NCBI RefSeq assembly: GCF_015553355.1
Contig: NZ_JADNGN010000022.1
Coordinates: forward strand, 1-36,422
Reading direction: 5' to 3'
DNA length: 36,422 nucleotides
DNA from: Collinsella aerofaciens
GTDB taxonomy: Bacteria; Actinomycetota; Coriobacteriia; Coriobacteriales; Coriobacteriaceae
Shown: one piece after another, positions 7,138-15,847 of the stretch
Layout of the letters: each line of letters begins with the position of its first letter
How positions within the stretch are numbered: the stretch's first letter is position 1
Program-made: the position numbers and the translations under genes
The notes under the pieces: model-generated
What the model was told of the DNA's origin: nothing
Database searches by the model: none
Seen by the model: the letters and a program-made list of their open reading frames with translations, nothing else

Positions 7138-9050
7138 AGGGCAGGGACTTTCGGCTCATCGTCGAGCTGCGGAATGGTGCCCACCACGTTGTCCGCCAGC
7201 CAATTCATCTCGACAATCTGCGTGCTCGGCAGCGGAGGGAAGCCTTCGATCTGTACCACGCCGTTCTGGCTGTGGAGCTCGCCGCCAAAGGGGTTGATGG
7301 ATCCCTCAACAATGCCATTGCGGAGGAGCTGAACAAGCTTCCGCGTCTGATAAGGCAGGCCCGGAGCGTAGCGAATGTCGATAACACCTGAGCTCATGCC
7401 GTACCAGTAGTTGACGGCGCGCACTTGCTGCTCATCGGCGGTTTCGTCCCACGTGCCGTGCAGCAGGCTTTTCACGATGAGCTCGTAGTAACGGCCCCAG
7501 TTCCATACGGGCATGGCGATGCCGGTGACTTTGCCGTCGACCAAGCGGTGAAGCCCGTAGGCCGTTGGGTCTTCGAGCGACTTTGACATGTCAGCGCCGG
7601 TCATGACGCTCACGCCTTCGCGGCACATGGCCTCGGCAAGACCACCGGCAGGCACATCGCCCCAGGTGAGGATTACCTGCGCGCGGGGGTCGAGCAGCGA
7701 GGCGCCAATCGCAAAGGCGTTGATCTCGCTGAGTGCGCCCGAGGCGAAGACCGACGCGTGGTAACCGATGCGGTGGTTGTCCGCCATGCTGGCCGCAAGG
7801 GCGCCCAGCAGAAACTTGGCCTCGTACATCTTGCCAAAGTACGAACGGACGCTTTGATGGGGAAGGCCGATAGAGCAGTTGAGGAACCGAACCCGGGGAT
7901 ACTCAACGGCAGCTCTGAGCGTATATTCCATCAGGCGGTGCGAGGTCGAGAAGATGACGTTTGCTCCATGTTTGACAGCCGTTTCCACGGCGGCGTAGAA
8001 CACATCCGGATCGTGACAGTCCTCGAACGCCTCGGTGCGCACGATACCGCCAAAGTGCTCATCGAGATACTGACGCCCTTGGTCGTGCAGGCTGTCCCAG
8101 CTCGACGTCGCACAGGGGAACTCATGGATAAAGGCGATGCGCAGGGGGTTGGCCGTCGAGTAGACGGTCTTGCCCATAAAGAAGTTGAGCACGCCAGAGG
8201 TGGACTTGGCGGGCGTCTCCTCCTCGTCGACGCTCGGTGCTTCGACAAGATCGACCTTGTCCTCGTCATTTTTGCCGGCAATGACCAGCTCGCGCCAGAT
8301 CTTGCACAGGCGGTTTACGACGATATCCGTTGGCGTATCCAGCAGGCGGTCCTGGTTGTACACATTGAGGTAGACGAGCATGGCGTCGGCGGGCGTAATG
8401 TCCAGGTGATCGCCGCCTGCGCGAAGGTAGGCACGCTTAAAGAGCAGGAAAGTGTGGCGCAGGTAGTCGACCTTTTTCTGCGGCCATTTTTCGATAAGGT
8501 TCTGACCGAGCATCTTCGCGAGCGTTTCGTAGCTTCCCTCACGCGAGAACTCGATCTCGTATAGGGGGCAGACGCGCCAAAACGCGCAGAACTCGCCGTA
8601 CAGGCGGCTTTCGACGGAATCCCATGTGCCGGGGTAGAGACGGGTGACCTTGGCCGAAACCGTCGGGGCGTCTAGGAATTTGAGGACACTGACGCGTTTG
8701 TTGCCTTCTTGGACATAGAACCGATGCATGAACTCGGTGACGATGACGGGGTCGCGATAGCCCTCGGTCACCTGGATGTCGTAGAGGTTGGACCACTTGC
8801 GGGCGAACTCGGTGCTAAACGGAAGCAGGGGCATAAAGTTACACGAAAAGGCGGACTGACGGCCCTTGGTGACCGTGCCGACGACCATTTCGAGCGGAAT
8901 ATCCCGCAGGCCGACATTCTCTCGCTGACCTAAGGGGAGCTGAGCAACCAAGCTATCGAGGTCCGTAAGGTATGGATGCTCGCTTTGGCTAATGGCGCGT
9001 CGACGTCCTTGCTCGCCGCGCTTGCGTGCTTGACGATAGGCCTCTTCCAT
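7134..9050 (-). CDS. ParB-like domain fused to BMP-type ligand-binding domain, cytosolic
   Basis: The 638-residue protein has no signal peptide or lipobox. Residues about 95-130 (VTEGYRDPVIVTEF and FYVQEGNKRVSVLKFL) resemble the ParB/sulfiredoxin-like fold. Residues about 300-620 resemble basic membrane protein (BMP, Med-like) nucleoside-binding proteins: IAFIHEFPCATSSWDSLHDQ, then FSTSHRLMEYTLRAA and SYFGKMYEAKFLLGALAA. Canonical BMP proteins are exported lipoproteins of ABC importers, so a cytosolic fusion suggests an intracellular sensor of nucleoside-like ligands. The start follows AAGGGAG. The downstream phosphoesterase overlaps by four bases. Domain calls are by eye; the exact function is unknown. 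Confidence 0.62.
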   Translation of the reverse strand: MEEAYRQARKRGEQGRRRAISQSEHPYLTDLDSLVAQLPLGQRENVGLRDIPLEMVVGTVTKGRQSAFSCNFMPLLPFSTEFARKWSNLYDIQVTEGYRDPVIVTEFMHRFYVQEGNKRVSVLKFLDAPTVSAKVTRLYPGTWDSVESRLYGEFCAFWRVCPLYEIEFSREGSYETLAKMLGQNLIEKWPQKKVDYLRHTFLLFKRAYLRAGGDHLDITPADAMLVYLNVYNQDRLLDTPTDIVVNRLCKIWRELVIAGKNDEDKVDLVEAPSVDEEETPAKSTSGVLNFFMGKTVYSTANPLRIAFIHEFPCATSSWDSLHDQGRQYLDEHFGGIVRTEAFEDCHDPDVFYAAVETAVKHGANVIFSTSHRLMEYTLRAAVEYPRVRFLNCSIGLPHQSVRSYFGKMYEAKFLLGALAASMADNHRIGYHASVFASGALSEINAFAIGASLLDPRAQVILTWGDVPAGGLAEAMCREGVSVMTGADMSKSLEDPTAYGLHRLVDGKVTGIAMPVWNWGRYYELIVKSLLHGTWDETADEQQVRAVNYWYGMSSGVIDIRYAPGLPYQTRKLVQLLRNGIVEGSINPFGGELHSQNGVVQIEGFPPLPSTQIVEMNWLADNVVGTIPQLDDEPKVPAL

Positions 9051-9105
9051 AATGTTGCTCCCTTAGTCGTTTAAACAACTATATGAACCATGGTACCACG
9101 AATGA

Positions 9106-9144
9106 AAACCACTACAAAGATGCCTGACCCCTTTGCGGTGGTTT
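9106..9144. repeat. REP-like hairpin, copy 2 (degenerate)
   Basis: AAACCACtaCAAAG pairs with CTTTGcgGTGGTTT around a loop reading ATGCCTGACCC, a one-base variant of the GTGCCTGTCCC loop motif. It overlaps the stop codon of the mscS gene and lies upstream of the BMP-fusion gene, so it probably terminates mscS. Confidence 0.7.
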
Positions 9145-9910
9145 AGGCGATGATGGGGGCGATGGCGCGGATGCAGGCGTCGGCAGCGGTGAAAGTGGTG
9201 CTGTCGTCGCTGACGATAAAGATGATCTTTCCTTTGATGCCAAAGTCGCCGATTTCGCTAAAGAGCACGTAGGGCTCTTTGTCAAAGCCCGAGATGGGCG
9301 AGACGGCCGTTTTGGTTGCGCTCGTGAGCTCGTCTGCCAGCACGTCAAGGGAAGCCCACTTAGACGTGTCCTTTACGGCAACGGGCACGGCCACGCGTCC
9401 AAAGGGCATCAAATGCACGAGCGTGTTCTTGGAGATGTTGGAGTTGGGCACAATGATGGTCTGTCCACAGGCATCCTCAATCGTTGTATGACGCCAAGTG
9501 ATGTCTTGGACCACGCCGGATACGCCGCCGACCTCGATATTGTCGCCGGGTTTGATGATGCCCATAAAGGTCACTTGCATGCCGCCGATAAGGTTTGACA
9601 GCGTGTCCTGAAAGCCGAGCGAGATGGCGATGCCGCCGACGCCAAGAGCGGCGACGAGCGCGTTTGCGTTAATGCCAAAGCAGTTGTCGAGGATAAAGCT
9701 GCCGCCAATCATCCAGATGACGGCGCGCGCGATGTTGATGAAGATACTCGATGCCGGAAGCGGGTTATCGTCTCGGTTAAGCAGATGGTTCAGGGTCTTG
9801 GATACGACCTTGGCAGCGACGGCGGTGCCTATCGCCAAGATGACGGCCCAGATGATGTTGTGGACCCACCGTTGCTCAAAGAAATGAAGAATCGGCTCAA
9901 ACAATTCCAT
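9143..9910 (-). CDS. mscS: Small-conductance mechanosensitive channel (MscS family)
   Basis: The protein is 255 residues, slightly short of the E. coli channel. It has membrane helices near residues 15-38 and 55-80 and the diagnostic pore helix ALGVGGIAISLGFQDTLSNL, followed by IGG. The cytoplasmic beta domain follows, with GDNIEVGGVSGVVQDI and IIVPNSNISKNTL. Such channels open under membrane tension and release solutes during osmotic downshift. An AAGGAGG ribosome site precedes the ATG at 9910. It is co-directional with the BMP-fusion gene, but a hairpin separates them. Confidence 0.93.
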   Translation of the reverse strand: MELFEPILHFFEQRWVHNIIWAVILAIGTAVAAKVVSKTLNHLLNRDDNPLPASSIFINIARAVIWMIGGSFILDNCFGINANALVAALGVGGIAISLGFQDTLSNLIGGMQVTFMGIIKPGDNIEVGGVSGVVQDITWRHTTIEDACGQTIIVPNSNISKNTLVHLMPFGRVAVPVAVKDTSKWASLDVLADELTSATKTAVSPISGFDKEPYVLFSEIGDFGIKGKIIFIVSDDSTTFTAADACIRAIAPIIA

Positions 9911-10089
9911 ATAGGGAAAACCTCCTTATGATCGTCCAACCATGATACCCACCAAGAAGCCCGTCCGATCACATCGGACGGGCCGATAACTTGAGATGGG
10001 GTGGCCGCGGTGGCGTAAGCTGGGGCGCCGGCGAGCACGCCGGCAAGGAGTGCGGCGGTCAAGGCGAGACGGGGAAGAGAGCTTCTCGT
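9829..10089 (-). pseudogene. Remnant of a secreted protein: signal peptide with ACG at the start position
   Basis: On the minus strand from 10089, the reading frame gives RSSLPRLALTAALLAG then VLAGAPAYATAATPSQ, a textbook signal peptide with an AYA cleavage site. AAGGA lies seven bases before an ACG codon where an ATG would be expected, so the start appears mutated. A TTG at 10062 is the only other start. After about 40 codons the frame runs into a hairpin at 9959-9983 and then into mscS in another frame. I read it as a decayed, truncated gene, although a short peptide starting at TTG is possible. Confidence 0.4.
9959..9983 (-). terminator. Hairpin terminator upstream of mscS
   Basis: An 11-bp perfect stem GCCCGTCCGAT/ATCGGACGGGC with a 3-nt loop is followed on the minus strand by TTCTT. 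It lies about 50 bases before mscS, inside the signal-peptide remnant, and could insulate mscS or attenuate a transcript from upstream. Confidence 0.6.
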
Positions 10090-10152
10090 GGCAGTTTCCT
10101 TAGTCCTTAACCAGTAGTTCCTGCTGACGCTGGATTATCGACATAATATGCG

Positions 10153-10192
10153 AAAACCGCCGCAAGGGCGTCTGTCCCTTTGCGGCGGTTTT
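10153..10192. repeat. REP-like hairpin, copy 3
   Basis: AAAACCGCCGCAAGGG pairs with CCCTTTGCGGCGGTTTT with one extra base in the right arm. The loop and inner arm read CGTCTGTCCC. It forms a tandem pair with copy 4, fifteen bases away. Confidence 0.8.
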
Positions 10193-10207
10193 GACGTTTG
10201 CGCAGAT

Positions 10208-10248
10208 AAAACCTACCAAAATAAACCTGTCCCTTTTTGGCAGGTTTT
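10208..10248. repeat. REP-like hairpin, copy 4, terminator of the ABC ATPase gene
   Basis: AAAACCTACCAAAA pairs with TTTTTGGCAGGTTTT, with one mismatch, around AACCTGTCCC. The right arm overlaps the stop codon of the ATPase gene, so the hairpin directly follows it on the minus strand and ends in a T-rich arm, as a terminator would. Confidence 0.75.
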
Positions 10249-11041
10249 AGCTTAGCAGCATGCGGTCGTTGGCGAGCTCGCCGCCCGAGACCTCCTCGAA
10301 TTTCTGCAGCAGGTCGGCTACGGTGAGCGACTTCTTCTCATCGCCCGCCACGTCGTAGATCACGTGGCCTTCGTGCATCATGATCAGACGGTTGCCCAGA
10401 CGGATGGCGTCGTTCATGTTGTGCGTGACCATGAGCGTGGTCAGGTGGTTCTCGTCGACGATCTCCTCGGTCAGGTTAAGCACCTTAGAGGCCGTCTTGG
10501 GGTCGAGGGCCGCGGTGTGCTCGTCGAGCAGCAGCAGGCGCGGCCTGGTGAGCGTGGCCATCAGCAGGGTGAGTGCCTGGCGCTGGCCACCCGAGAGCAG
10601 GCCGACCTTGGCGTTGAGACGCGTGTCCAGACCAAGGTCCAGGCGCTTGAGCAGCTCGACGTACTCATCTTTCTCGGCCTTGGTGACGCCCCACGAAAGG
10701 CCGCGACGCTGGCCGCGACGCTTGGCGAGGGCCAGGTTCTCGGCGATCTGCATGTCGGCAGCGGTACCGCGCATGGGGTCCTGAAACACGCGGCCCAGGT
10801 ACTTGGCGCGCTGCGACTCGCTCAGGCGCGAGATGTCGGTGCCGTCGAGCTCAATAACGCCCGAATCGAGCGGGTACACGCCGGCGATCATGTTGAGCAG
10901 CGTGGACTTGCCGGCGCCGTTGCCGCCGATCACGGTTACAAAGTCGCCGTCATTCAGGGTGAGGTCGACGCCGGTGAGCGCGCGCTTCTCGGTGACGGTG
11001 CCCTTGTTAAAGGTCTTCTTGACGTGCGAGAGCTTAAGCAT
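10247..11041 (-). CDS. ABC transporter ATP-binding protein
   Basis: The 264-residue ATPase shows a Walker A motif GGNGAGKST near residue 41, the Q-loop FQDPM, the signature LLSGGQRQAL, Walker B RLLLLDEHTAALDP and the switch histidine in MVTHNMND. A longer frame starting at 11122 is possible, but homology begins with MLKLSHVKKTF, so I use 11041. It overlaps the permease stop by eight bases, giving tight coupling. The walker B segment has DEH in place of the common DEP, an acceptable variant in this family. It energises the importer made with the permease at 11034 and the lipoprotein at 12161. Confidence 0.93.
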   Translation of the reverse strand: MLKLSHVKKTFNKGTVTEKRALTGVDLTLNDGDFVTVIGGNGAGKSTLLNMIAGVYPLDSGVIELDGTDISRLSESQRAKYLGRVFQDPMRGTAADMQIAENLALAKRRGQRRGLSWGVTKAEKDEYVELLKRLDLGLDTRLNAKVGLLSGGQRQALTLLMATLTRPRLLLLDEHTAALDPKTASKVLNLTEEIVDENHLTTLMVTHNMNDAIRLGNRLIMMHEGHVIYDVAGDEKKSLTVADLLQKFEEVSGGELANDRMLLS

Positions 11042-11957
11042 CTGCCTCATCCCCCTTCGTGTAGGAGCTGCGGAGCTTATAGCGCTCCCAAACCACGGGC
11101 ACGCACAGGGCCACAGCGACAATCACGGCGGAGAGCAGCTTCATGTCGTTGGCGTCCATGCCCAACTGCAGCACGATGGCGCGGATAAGGAAGTACACCA
11201 CGGAGCCAAAGACGGCAGAGGCAAGACGGACGCTAAACTGCGTCAGACCGCCGGGCAGCAGGCGGCCGAGCACCTCGCCGATGACGATAGCGGCAAGACC
11301 GATAACGATGGCACCGGTGCCCATGCCAATGTCAGCGTACTTCTGGCTCTGGCAGATGAGCGCGCCGGCAAGGCCGATGAGGGCGTTGGAGAGCACGAGG
11401 GCGATCATCTTGGTGGTGTTGGTGTTAACGCCCAGGGCGCGGATCATGTACTCGTTGTTGCCGGTGGCACGCAGCGCCGAGCCGATCTCGGTGCCAAAGA
11501 ACCAGTACAGGATGGCGACGATGGCCACGGCCAGCACAATGCCCAGGATGATGGCAACGGTGGACTGCGGCAGGCCCGTCATGTGGCTGACGGATGAGAA
11601 GATGGTGCCCTTGGCAAGGATGGGCGTGTTGGATTTGCCCATGATGCGCAGGTTGATGGACCACAGACTGATCTGCGTAAGGATTCCGGCGAGGATTGCG
11701 GGAATCTCAAAGACGGTGGTCAAGATGCCCGTGATGGCGCCGGCGATGGCACCGGCGCACATGCCGGCTAGCACGGCGAGCAAGGGGTCGACGTTATTGT
11801 TGACGATGAGCACGGCGCAAACACAGCCGCCGAGGGCAAAGCTGCCGTCGCAGGTCATATCGGGGATGTCGAGCAGGCGGAACGTGATAAACACGCCAAG
11901 CACCATAATGCCCCAGAGGACGCCCTGCGAAACGGCGCCCTGCAATGCAATGAGCAT
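11034..11957 (-). CDS. ABC transporter permease (BPD_transp_2-like)
   Basis: The 307-residue protein has about eight to nine hydrophobic segments and the motifs GVFITFRLLDIPDMTCDGSF at the N-terminus and ATGNNEYMIRALGVNTN in the cytoplasmic loop, seen in permeases partnered with PF04392 substrate-binding proteins such as the tryptophan-type TrpXYZ systems. It works with the ATPase overlapping its 3' end. An AGGAGG ribosome site precedes the ATG. A 203-base gap with hairpins separates it from the substrate-binding gene, which would let the binding protein be made in excess. Confidence 0.9.
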   Translation of the reverse strand: MLIALQGAVSQGVLWGIMVLGVFITFRLLDIPDMTCDGSFALGGCVCAVLIVNNNVDPLLAVLAGMCAGAIAGAITGILTTVFEIPAILAGILTQISLWSINLRIMGKSNTPILAKGTIFSSVSHMTGLPQSTVAIILGIVLAVAIVAILYWFFGTEIGSALRATGNNEYMIRALGVNTNTTKMIALVLSNALIGLAGALICQSQKYADIGMGTGAIVIGLAAIVIGEVLGRLLPGGLTQFSVRLASAVFGSVVYFLIRAIVLQLGMDANDMKLLSAVIVAVALCVPVVWERYKLRSSYTKGDEADA

Positions 11958-12061
11958 GCTTCATACCTCCTAGGATAGGGTGGACACGTGATTCACCATA
12001 ATAGCGGTAACAATGCATAGAAGAGCTGCGGACAGACGTTTTGTTTTACCTGAAACAAGCA

Positions 12062-12090
12062 GGGCGGACGCCGGTCTACAGCGCCCGCCC
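12062..12090 (-). terminator. Hairpin between binding-protein and permease genes
   Basis: GGGCGGACGC at 12062-12071 pairs with GCGCCCGCCC at 12081-12090, with one G-T type mismatch, and a T-rich stretch follows on the minus strand. A second stem, GACGC and ATGCC with their complements, overlaps the stop region at 12141-12169. These likely give partial termination after the binding-protein gene. Confidence 0.6.
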
Positions 12091-12160
12091 CTGTGGCTCA
12101 GATATTGAATAACGCGGCTAAAGCGCGAGCACGGGCTCTAGACGCATGCCGCGTATGGCA

Positions 12161-13141
12161 TTACGCGTCCAGAGCGGAGAGGTCGATGCCCAGAGCCTCG
12201 GCCATCTCGTCGTTCTTGACGACGACCAGGTCCTTGCTCGAGAGGTGTTTGATCGGCATGTCTTCGGGCTTGGCCTCGCCTTTCAGGATCTTAACGGCCA
12301 TCTCGCCCGCGGCGTAGCCCAGGTCCTCGTAATTGATGGAGAGGGTGAACAGGCCGCCGGCCATGCACATACCCTCCTCGCCAGTCACGAAGGGAAGCTT
12401 GTTTTCCTTGCAGATCTGGCCGACCTGCGAGGCACCCGCGGCGATGGTGTTGTCGGTGGGGGAGTACAGCGCGTCGACCTTGCCCACGGCAGACTCGACG
12501 ACGGACTGAATCTCGTTGGAGCTCGAGACGGTGAAATCGGTGTACTCCAGGCCCAGCTTGTCGAGTTCCTTCTTGGCGGCCTTGATCTGGACGTCGGAGT
12601 TGGACTCGGCGGTGCAGTAGAGCAGGCCGACCTTTTTAACGTCGGGCAGGACCTTCTGCATCATCTCGAGCTGCTCGGCGACCGGGGTGAGGTCGGAAGC
12701 GCCCGTGACGTTGGTGCCCGGCTTGTCGTTGTCCTGGACCAGGCCGGAGGCGGCGTAGTCGGTGATGGCACAGCCCACGATGGGGATATCAGCCGTGGCG
12801 CCGGCGGCAGCCTGCGCGGCGGGCGTGGCGATGGCATAAATCAGGTTGACGTTGTCGCCCACAAACTTGTCGGCAATGGACTTACACGTGGACTGGTCGT
12901 TCTGGGCGTTCTTCTGGTCGATCTTGACCTTAAGGCCGCTCTTCTTGATGGCCTTGACGAAGCCGTCGTTGGCGGCATCGAGCGCGGAGTGCTCGGTGAG
13001 CTGCAGAACGCCGATGGTGTAGTCGGAACCGGCGGCAGCGGAGCCGGAACCAGAGTTGCCGCCGCATCCGGCGAGCGGAGCGAGCGCGAGCAGGCCAGCG
13101 GAGACAAGAAGGCTCCTGCGGCTGATGGTGATGTCCTTCAT
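12161..13141 (-). CDS. ABC transporter substrate-binding lipoprotein (PF04392 type)
   Basis: The 326-residue protein starts with a twin-arginine-like SRRSLLVSAGLLALAPLAGC, in which LAGC is a lipobox, so it is exported and lipid-anchored at Cys25. Next comes a Gly/Ser linker. The mature domain shows YTIGVLQLTEHSALDAANDG, IPIVGCAITDYAASG, VGLLYCTAESNSDVQ and VTGEEGMCMAGGLFTLS, all typical of the ABC_sub_bind family whose known members bind tryptophan or tyrosine-like ligands. The ligand here is not predictable. The GGGGGT ribosome site supports the start. It is the first gene of the importer operon. Confidence 0.9.
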   Translation of the reverse strand: MKDITISRRSLLVSAGLLALAPLAGCGGNSGSGSAAAGSDYTIGVLQLTEHSALDAANDGFVKAIKKSGLKVKIDQKNAQNDQSTCKSIADKFVGDNVNLIYAIATPAAQAAAGATADIPIVGCAITDYAASGLVQDNDKPGTNVTGASDLTPVAEQLEMMQKVLPDVKKVGLLYCTAESNSDVQIKAAKKELDKLGLEYTDFTVSSSNEIQSVVESAVGKVDALYSPTDNTIAAGASQVGQICKENKLPFVTGEEGMCMAGGLFTLSINYEDLGYAAGEMAVKILKGEAKPEDMPIKHLSSKDLVVVKNDEMAEALGIDLSALDA

Positions 13142-13176
13142 ATCATTACCCCCAGTATAAAAATGGCTGGAAATAC

Positions 13177-13232
13177 TGCACTAGGAAAAAGTGCAAGTGG
13201 GACTATAGTAACGCCGATGCCCATTTTTACAA
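13177..13232 (-). promoter_or_regulatory. Promoter and possible operator of the ABC importer
   Basis: On the minus strand, TTGTAA (complement of 13227-13232) and TATAGT (13202-13207) lie 19 bp apart. Just downstream is an inverted repeat TGCACT/AGTGCA at 13177-13182/13190-13195. Position suggests an operator overlapping the transcription start. The spacing is wide, so the promoter call is tentative. Confidence 0.35.
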
Positions 13233-13299
13233 CATCCTGGCGTGTTTTTAATACTGAACCGGATGGGCGGTGCTGAGGAACGACGGACGGTAACGGGGC

Positions 13300-14088
13300 T
13301 TATGCTGCGGGCGCGGGGCTGTCTTCATCGTCTAGCGCGGCAAAGAGTTTCTTGCCATCGAGCAAACGCGTGCTGACGTTTCTCATGCGGCTGACCTCAA
13401 CGGTGCGCAGGGTGTCGTCGACGCCCCGGGTGTCGTAGACCGTTCCCAGCAGATACGAGACGCCGTCGCGCTGCCTGATGGCAAAGGGCCGGACCGTTAT
13501 CCGCACCACCTCGGTTTCGCCTCGGGCCAGGATGTTTGAGATATCAAAGCTGACAGTTGTCCCATGGTCGATGGCCTGTTCGACGAGCTCGCACGTGTCG
13601 ATACGCTTGGCGTGCGGACGCGTTTTCTTGACGGGCGCGTCGTTGGCGGCCGGTGCCGGTTCGGGCATATCGAGATAGCCGCGAACATCGGCGCTCGCCA
13701 TGGCGACCAGGTGCTGCGCCATGCTCTTTCGAATGGCTATGGGCGTCGACCGGTTGCGCATGACCATGCCGTGGAGCCGTATGATCTCCTCGTCAGCAAG
13801 CGGGCGGGTGAGGAGCCGATAGCCCACGCCGCGTTTATAGTCGATTTCGTATCCGGCGTGACGAAGTGCGGATATCGAGGTATAGATGCTGCGGCGTGCC
13901 GCCGAGATGGGCATGCGTGCGGGGTCGTCGGGATGGGCGAGGAGCTCGACCAGCTCGTCGGAAAGCAACGCCTTGTCCTCGCCGGTGTTCTTGCTCAAGA
14001 GCTGCAGGATGCGTACGGCTCGATAGGCTGCCATCGAGGCGGGGCCCCTGGTCGTGGTCTCGTAGTTTTCAACAACGGCTTTGGTCAT
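13300..14088 (-). CDS. WYL-domain transcriptional regulator
   Basis: The 262-residue protein combines an N-terminal DNA-binding part (AAYRAVRILQLL, then ARRSIYTSISALRHAGYEIDYKRGVGYRLL, a winged-helix pattern) with a C-terminal half resembling WYL ligand-binding domains: VVRITVRPFAIRQRDGVSYLLGTVYD, followed by a basic SRMRNV segment. The usual W-Y-L triplet is replaced by V-S-Y-L. I prefer ATG at 14088, since GGAAAGGA lies ten bases upstream; a GTG at 14097 almost abuts that site. It faces the same way as the ABC importer 160 bases downstream and could regulate it, which is inference from position. C-terminal residues are Asp/Glu/Ala-rich. Confidence 0.68.
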   Translation of the reverse strand: MTKAVVENYETTTRGPASMAAYRAVRILQLLSKNTGEDKALLSDELVELLAHPDDPARMPISAARRSIYTSISALRHAGYEIDYKRGVGYRLLTRPLADEEIIRLHGMVMRNRSTPIAIRKSMAQHLVAMASADVRGYLDMPEPAPAANDAPVKKTRPHAKRIDTCELVEQAIDHGTTVSFDISNILARGETEVVRITVRPFAIRQRDGVSYLLGTVYDTRGVDDTLRTVEVSRMRNVSTRLLDGKKLFAALDDEDSPAPAA

Positions 14089-14263
14089 AGTGCCCACGTC
14101 CTTTCCGTTTTGGGTGGCGACGGTATGGAGCCTAGGACGCGGGACTTTCCCAGGGGCGCACGGCGCTCTGGGCGGTCGGTGGCCGTCGGCAAACGGCGGA
14201 TCGAGTTTTCAACAGCCCTGCTCGACTGACCGAAACCTTGCCAAAAGCTTGACGGATGCTGTT

Positions 14264-14298
14264 GAAAAAAGCGCCTCTCGACTTGCCGAGAGGCGCTT
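14264..14298 (-). terminator. Intrinsic terminator of asnS
   Basis: A 12-bp perfect stem AAGCGCCTCTCG/CGAGAGGCGCTT with a 6-nt loop is followed on the minus strand by six T residues. Confidence 0.93.
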
Positions 14299-14337
14299 AT
14301 ATCATGCGATATGACACGTTTTGTGGCGTTACGGCGA

Positions 14338-15741
14338 TTAGAAGTCGGCGTTACCCACGGTACGAGGGTGCGGCAGGACGTCACGGATGTTGCCAACACC
14401 GGTCAGATACATGACCAGGCGCTCGAAGCCCAAGCCGTAGCCGGCGTGCTTGCAGGAACCATAGCGGCGCAAGTCCAGATAGTACTTGTACTGCTCGGGT
14501 GCCATGCCCAGATCCTTAATGCGACCCTCGAGCAGGTCCAGGCGCTCCTCGCGCTGGGAGCCACCGATGATCTCGCCGATGCCCGGCACCAGGCAGTCGG
14601 CGGCGGCGACGGTCTTGCCGTCGTCGTTCATGCGCATGTAGAAGGCCTTGATCTCTGCCGGATAGTCGGTTACGAAGGTCGGGCGCTTAAAGTGCTCCTC
14701 GGTCAGGAAGCGCTCATGCTCGGTTTGCAGGTCGATGCCCCAGCTGACGGGGTAATCAAACTGATGGCCCGCAGCAACTGCCTGCTCCAGGATCTCGACG
14801 GCCTCGGTGTAGGTAACGCGGGCAAAGTCGGAGTTTGCCACGTGGTTCAGACGCTCGATCAGGCCTTTGTCCACGAACTTGTTGAGCATGTTGAGCTCGT
14901 CGGGGCAGGTGGCCATAACGTCCTTAAGGACGTACTTGAGCATGGCCTCGGCGCTATCCATGTAGTCGTTAAGGTCGGCAAAGGCCATCTCGGGCTCGAT
15001 CATCCAAAACTCGGCGGCGTGGCGCGTGGTGTTGGAGTTCTCGGCACGGAAGGTGGGACCAAAGGTGTACACGTCGCCAAAGGCCATGGCAAAGTTCTCG
15101 GCATTGAGCTGGCCGGACACGGTGAGGCTTGCATGCTTGCCAAAGAAGTCCCGGCTCCAGTCGACCTCGCCGGACTCGGTGAGGGGCGGATTTTTGGGGT
15201 CGAGCGTGGTCACGCGGAACATCTCGCCGGCGCCCTCGCAGTCACTCGTGGTGATGATGGGGGTGTTGACGTAGACAAAGCCCTGCTCCTGGAAGAAGCG
15301 GTGGATGGCGGCAGCCGCGACAGAGCGGATGCGGAACACGGCGCGGAACAGGTTGGTGCGCGGGCGCAGGTGCTGCTGGGTGCGCAGGAACTCGACGGTT
15401 GCGCGCTTCTTCTGCAGCGGGTAATCCGGGGCGCTCGTGCCCTCGACCTCGATGGAGGTGGCAGAAAGCTCGAAGGGCTGGGGCGCATCGGGGGTCAGCT
15501 TGACGGTGCCGGTGCAAATGAGTGCGGCCGAGACGTTTTGATGGGCGATCTCGTCGTAGTTGTCGAGTGCCTCGCGGTTCATGACGACCTGCAGGTCGCG
15601 GAAGCAGCTGCCGTCGTTGAGCGTAACAAAGCCAAAGTTCTTCATGTCGCGGACGGACTTGACCCAGCCGGCGACGGTGACGGTCTGGCCGCCGAGCGAC
15701 TCGGCATCGGCATAGAGCTGCGCGATTTTGGTGCGGTTCAC
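14338..15741 (-). CDS. asnS: Asparaginyl-tRNA synthetase
   Basis: This class II synthetase charges tRNA-Asn. The protein starting at the GTG at 15741 is 467 residues, matching the E. coli length of 466. The OB-fold anticodon domain shows [19 protein letters not shown] near residues 20-38. Catalytic motif 2 appears as [20 protein letters not shown] and motif 3 as [22 protein letters not shown] precedes the GTG; longer ATG starts at 15753 and 15777 are possible. No T-box is seen in the short leader. With AsnRS present, asparagine need not be made on tRNA by the amidotransferase route, though both may coexist. Confidence 0.96.
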   Translation of the reverse strand: MNRTKIAQLYADAESLGGQTVTVAGWVKSVRDMKNFGFVTLNDGSCFRDLQVVMNREALDNYDEIAHQNVSAALICTGTVKLTPDAPQPFELSATSIEVEGTSAPDYPLQKKRATVEFLRTQQHLRPRTNLFRAVFRIRSVAAAAIHRFFQEQGFVYVNTPIITTSDCEGAGEMFRVTTLDPKNPPLTESGEVDWSRDFFGKHASLTVSGQLNAENFAMAFGDVYTFGPTFRAENSNTTRHAAEFWMIEPEMAFADLNDYMDSAEAMLKYVLKDVMATCPDELNMLNKFVDKGLIERLNHVANSDFARVTYTEAVEILEQAVAAGHQFDYPVSWGIDLQTEHERFLTEEHFKRPTFVTDYPAEIKAFYMRMNDDGKTVAAADCLVPGIGEIIGGSQREERLDLLEGRIKDLGMAPEQYKYYLDLRRYGSCKHAGYGLGFERLVMYLTGVGNIRDVLPHPRTVGNADF

Positions 15742-15847
15742 GTATCCTCCCATAACGGTTGAATGATAGTTATCCATACAGTTCGATATTCTAGCAGCTC
15801 GGCTCATTTGGGCTATACAGATAAGGCATTGGCGGGATGGTTTTTCA

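Noticed and set aside
13142-13299. Riboswitch before the ABC importer
   Set aside because: Only a short inverted repeat and a weak promoter are visible; no known aptamer core is recognised.
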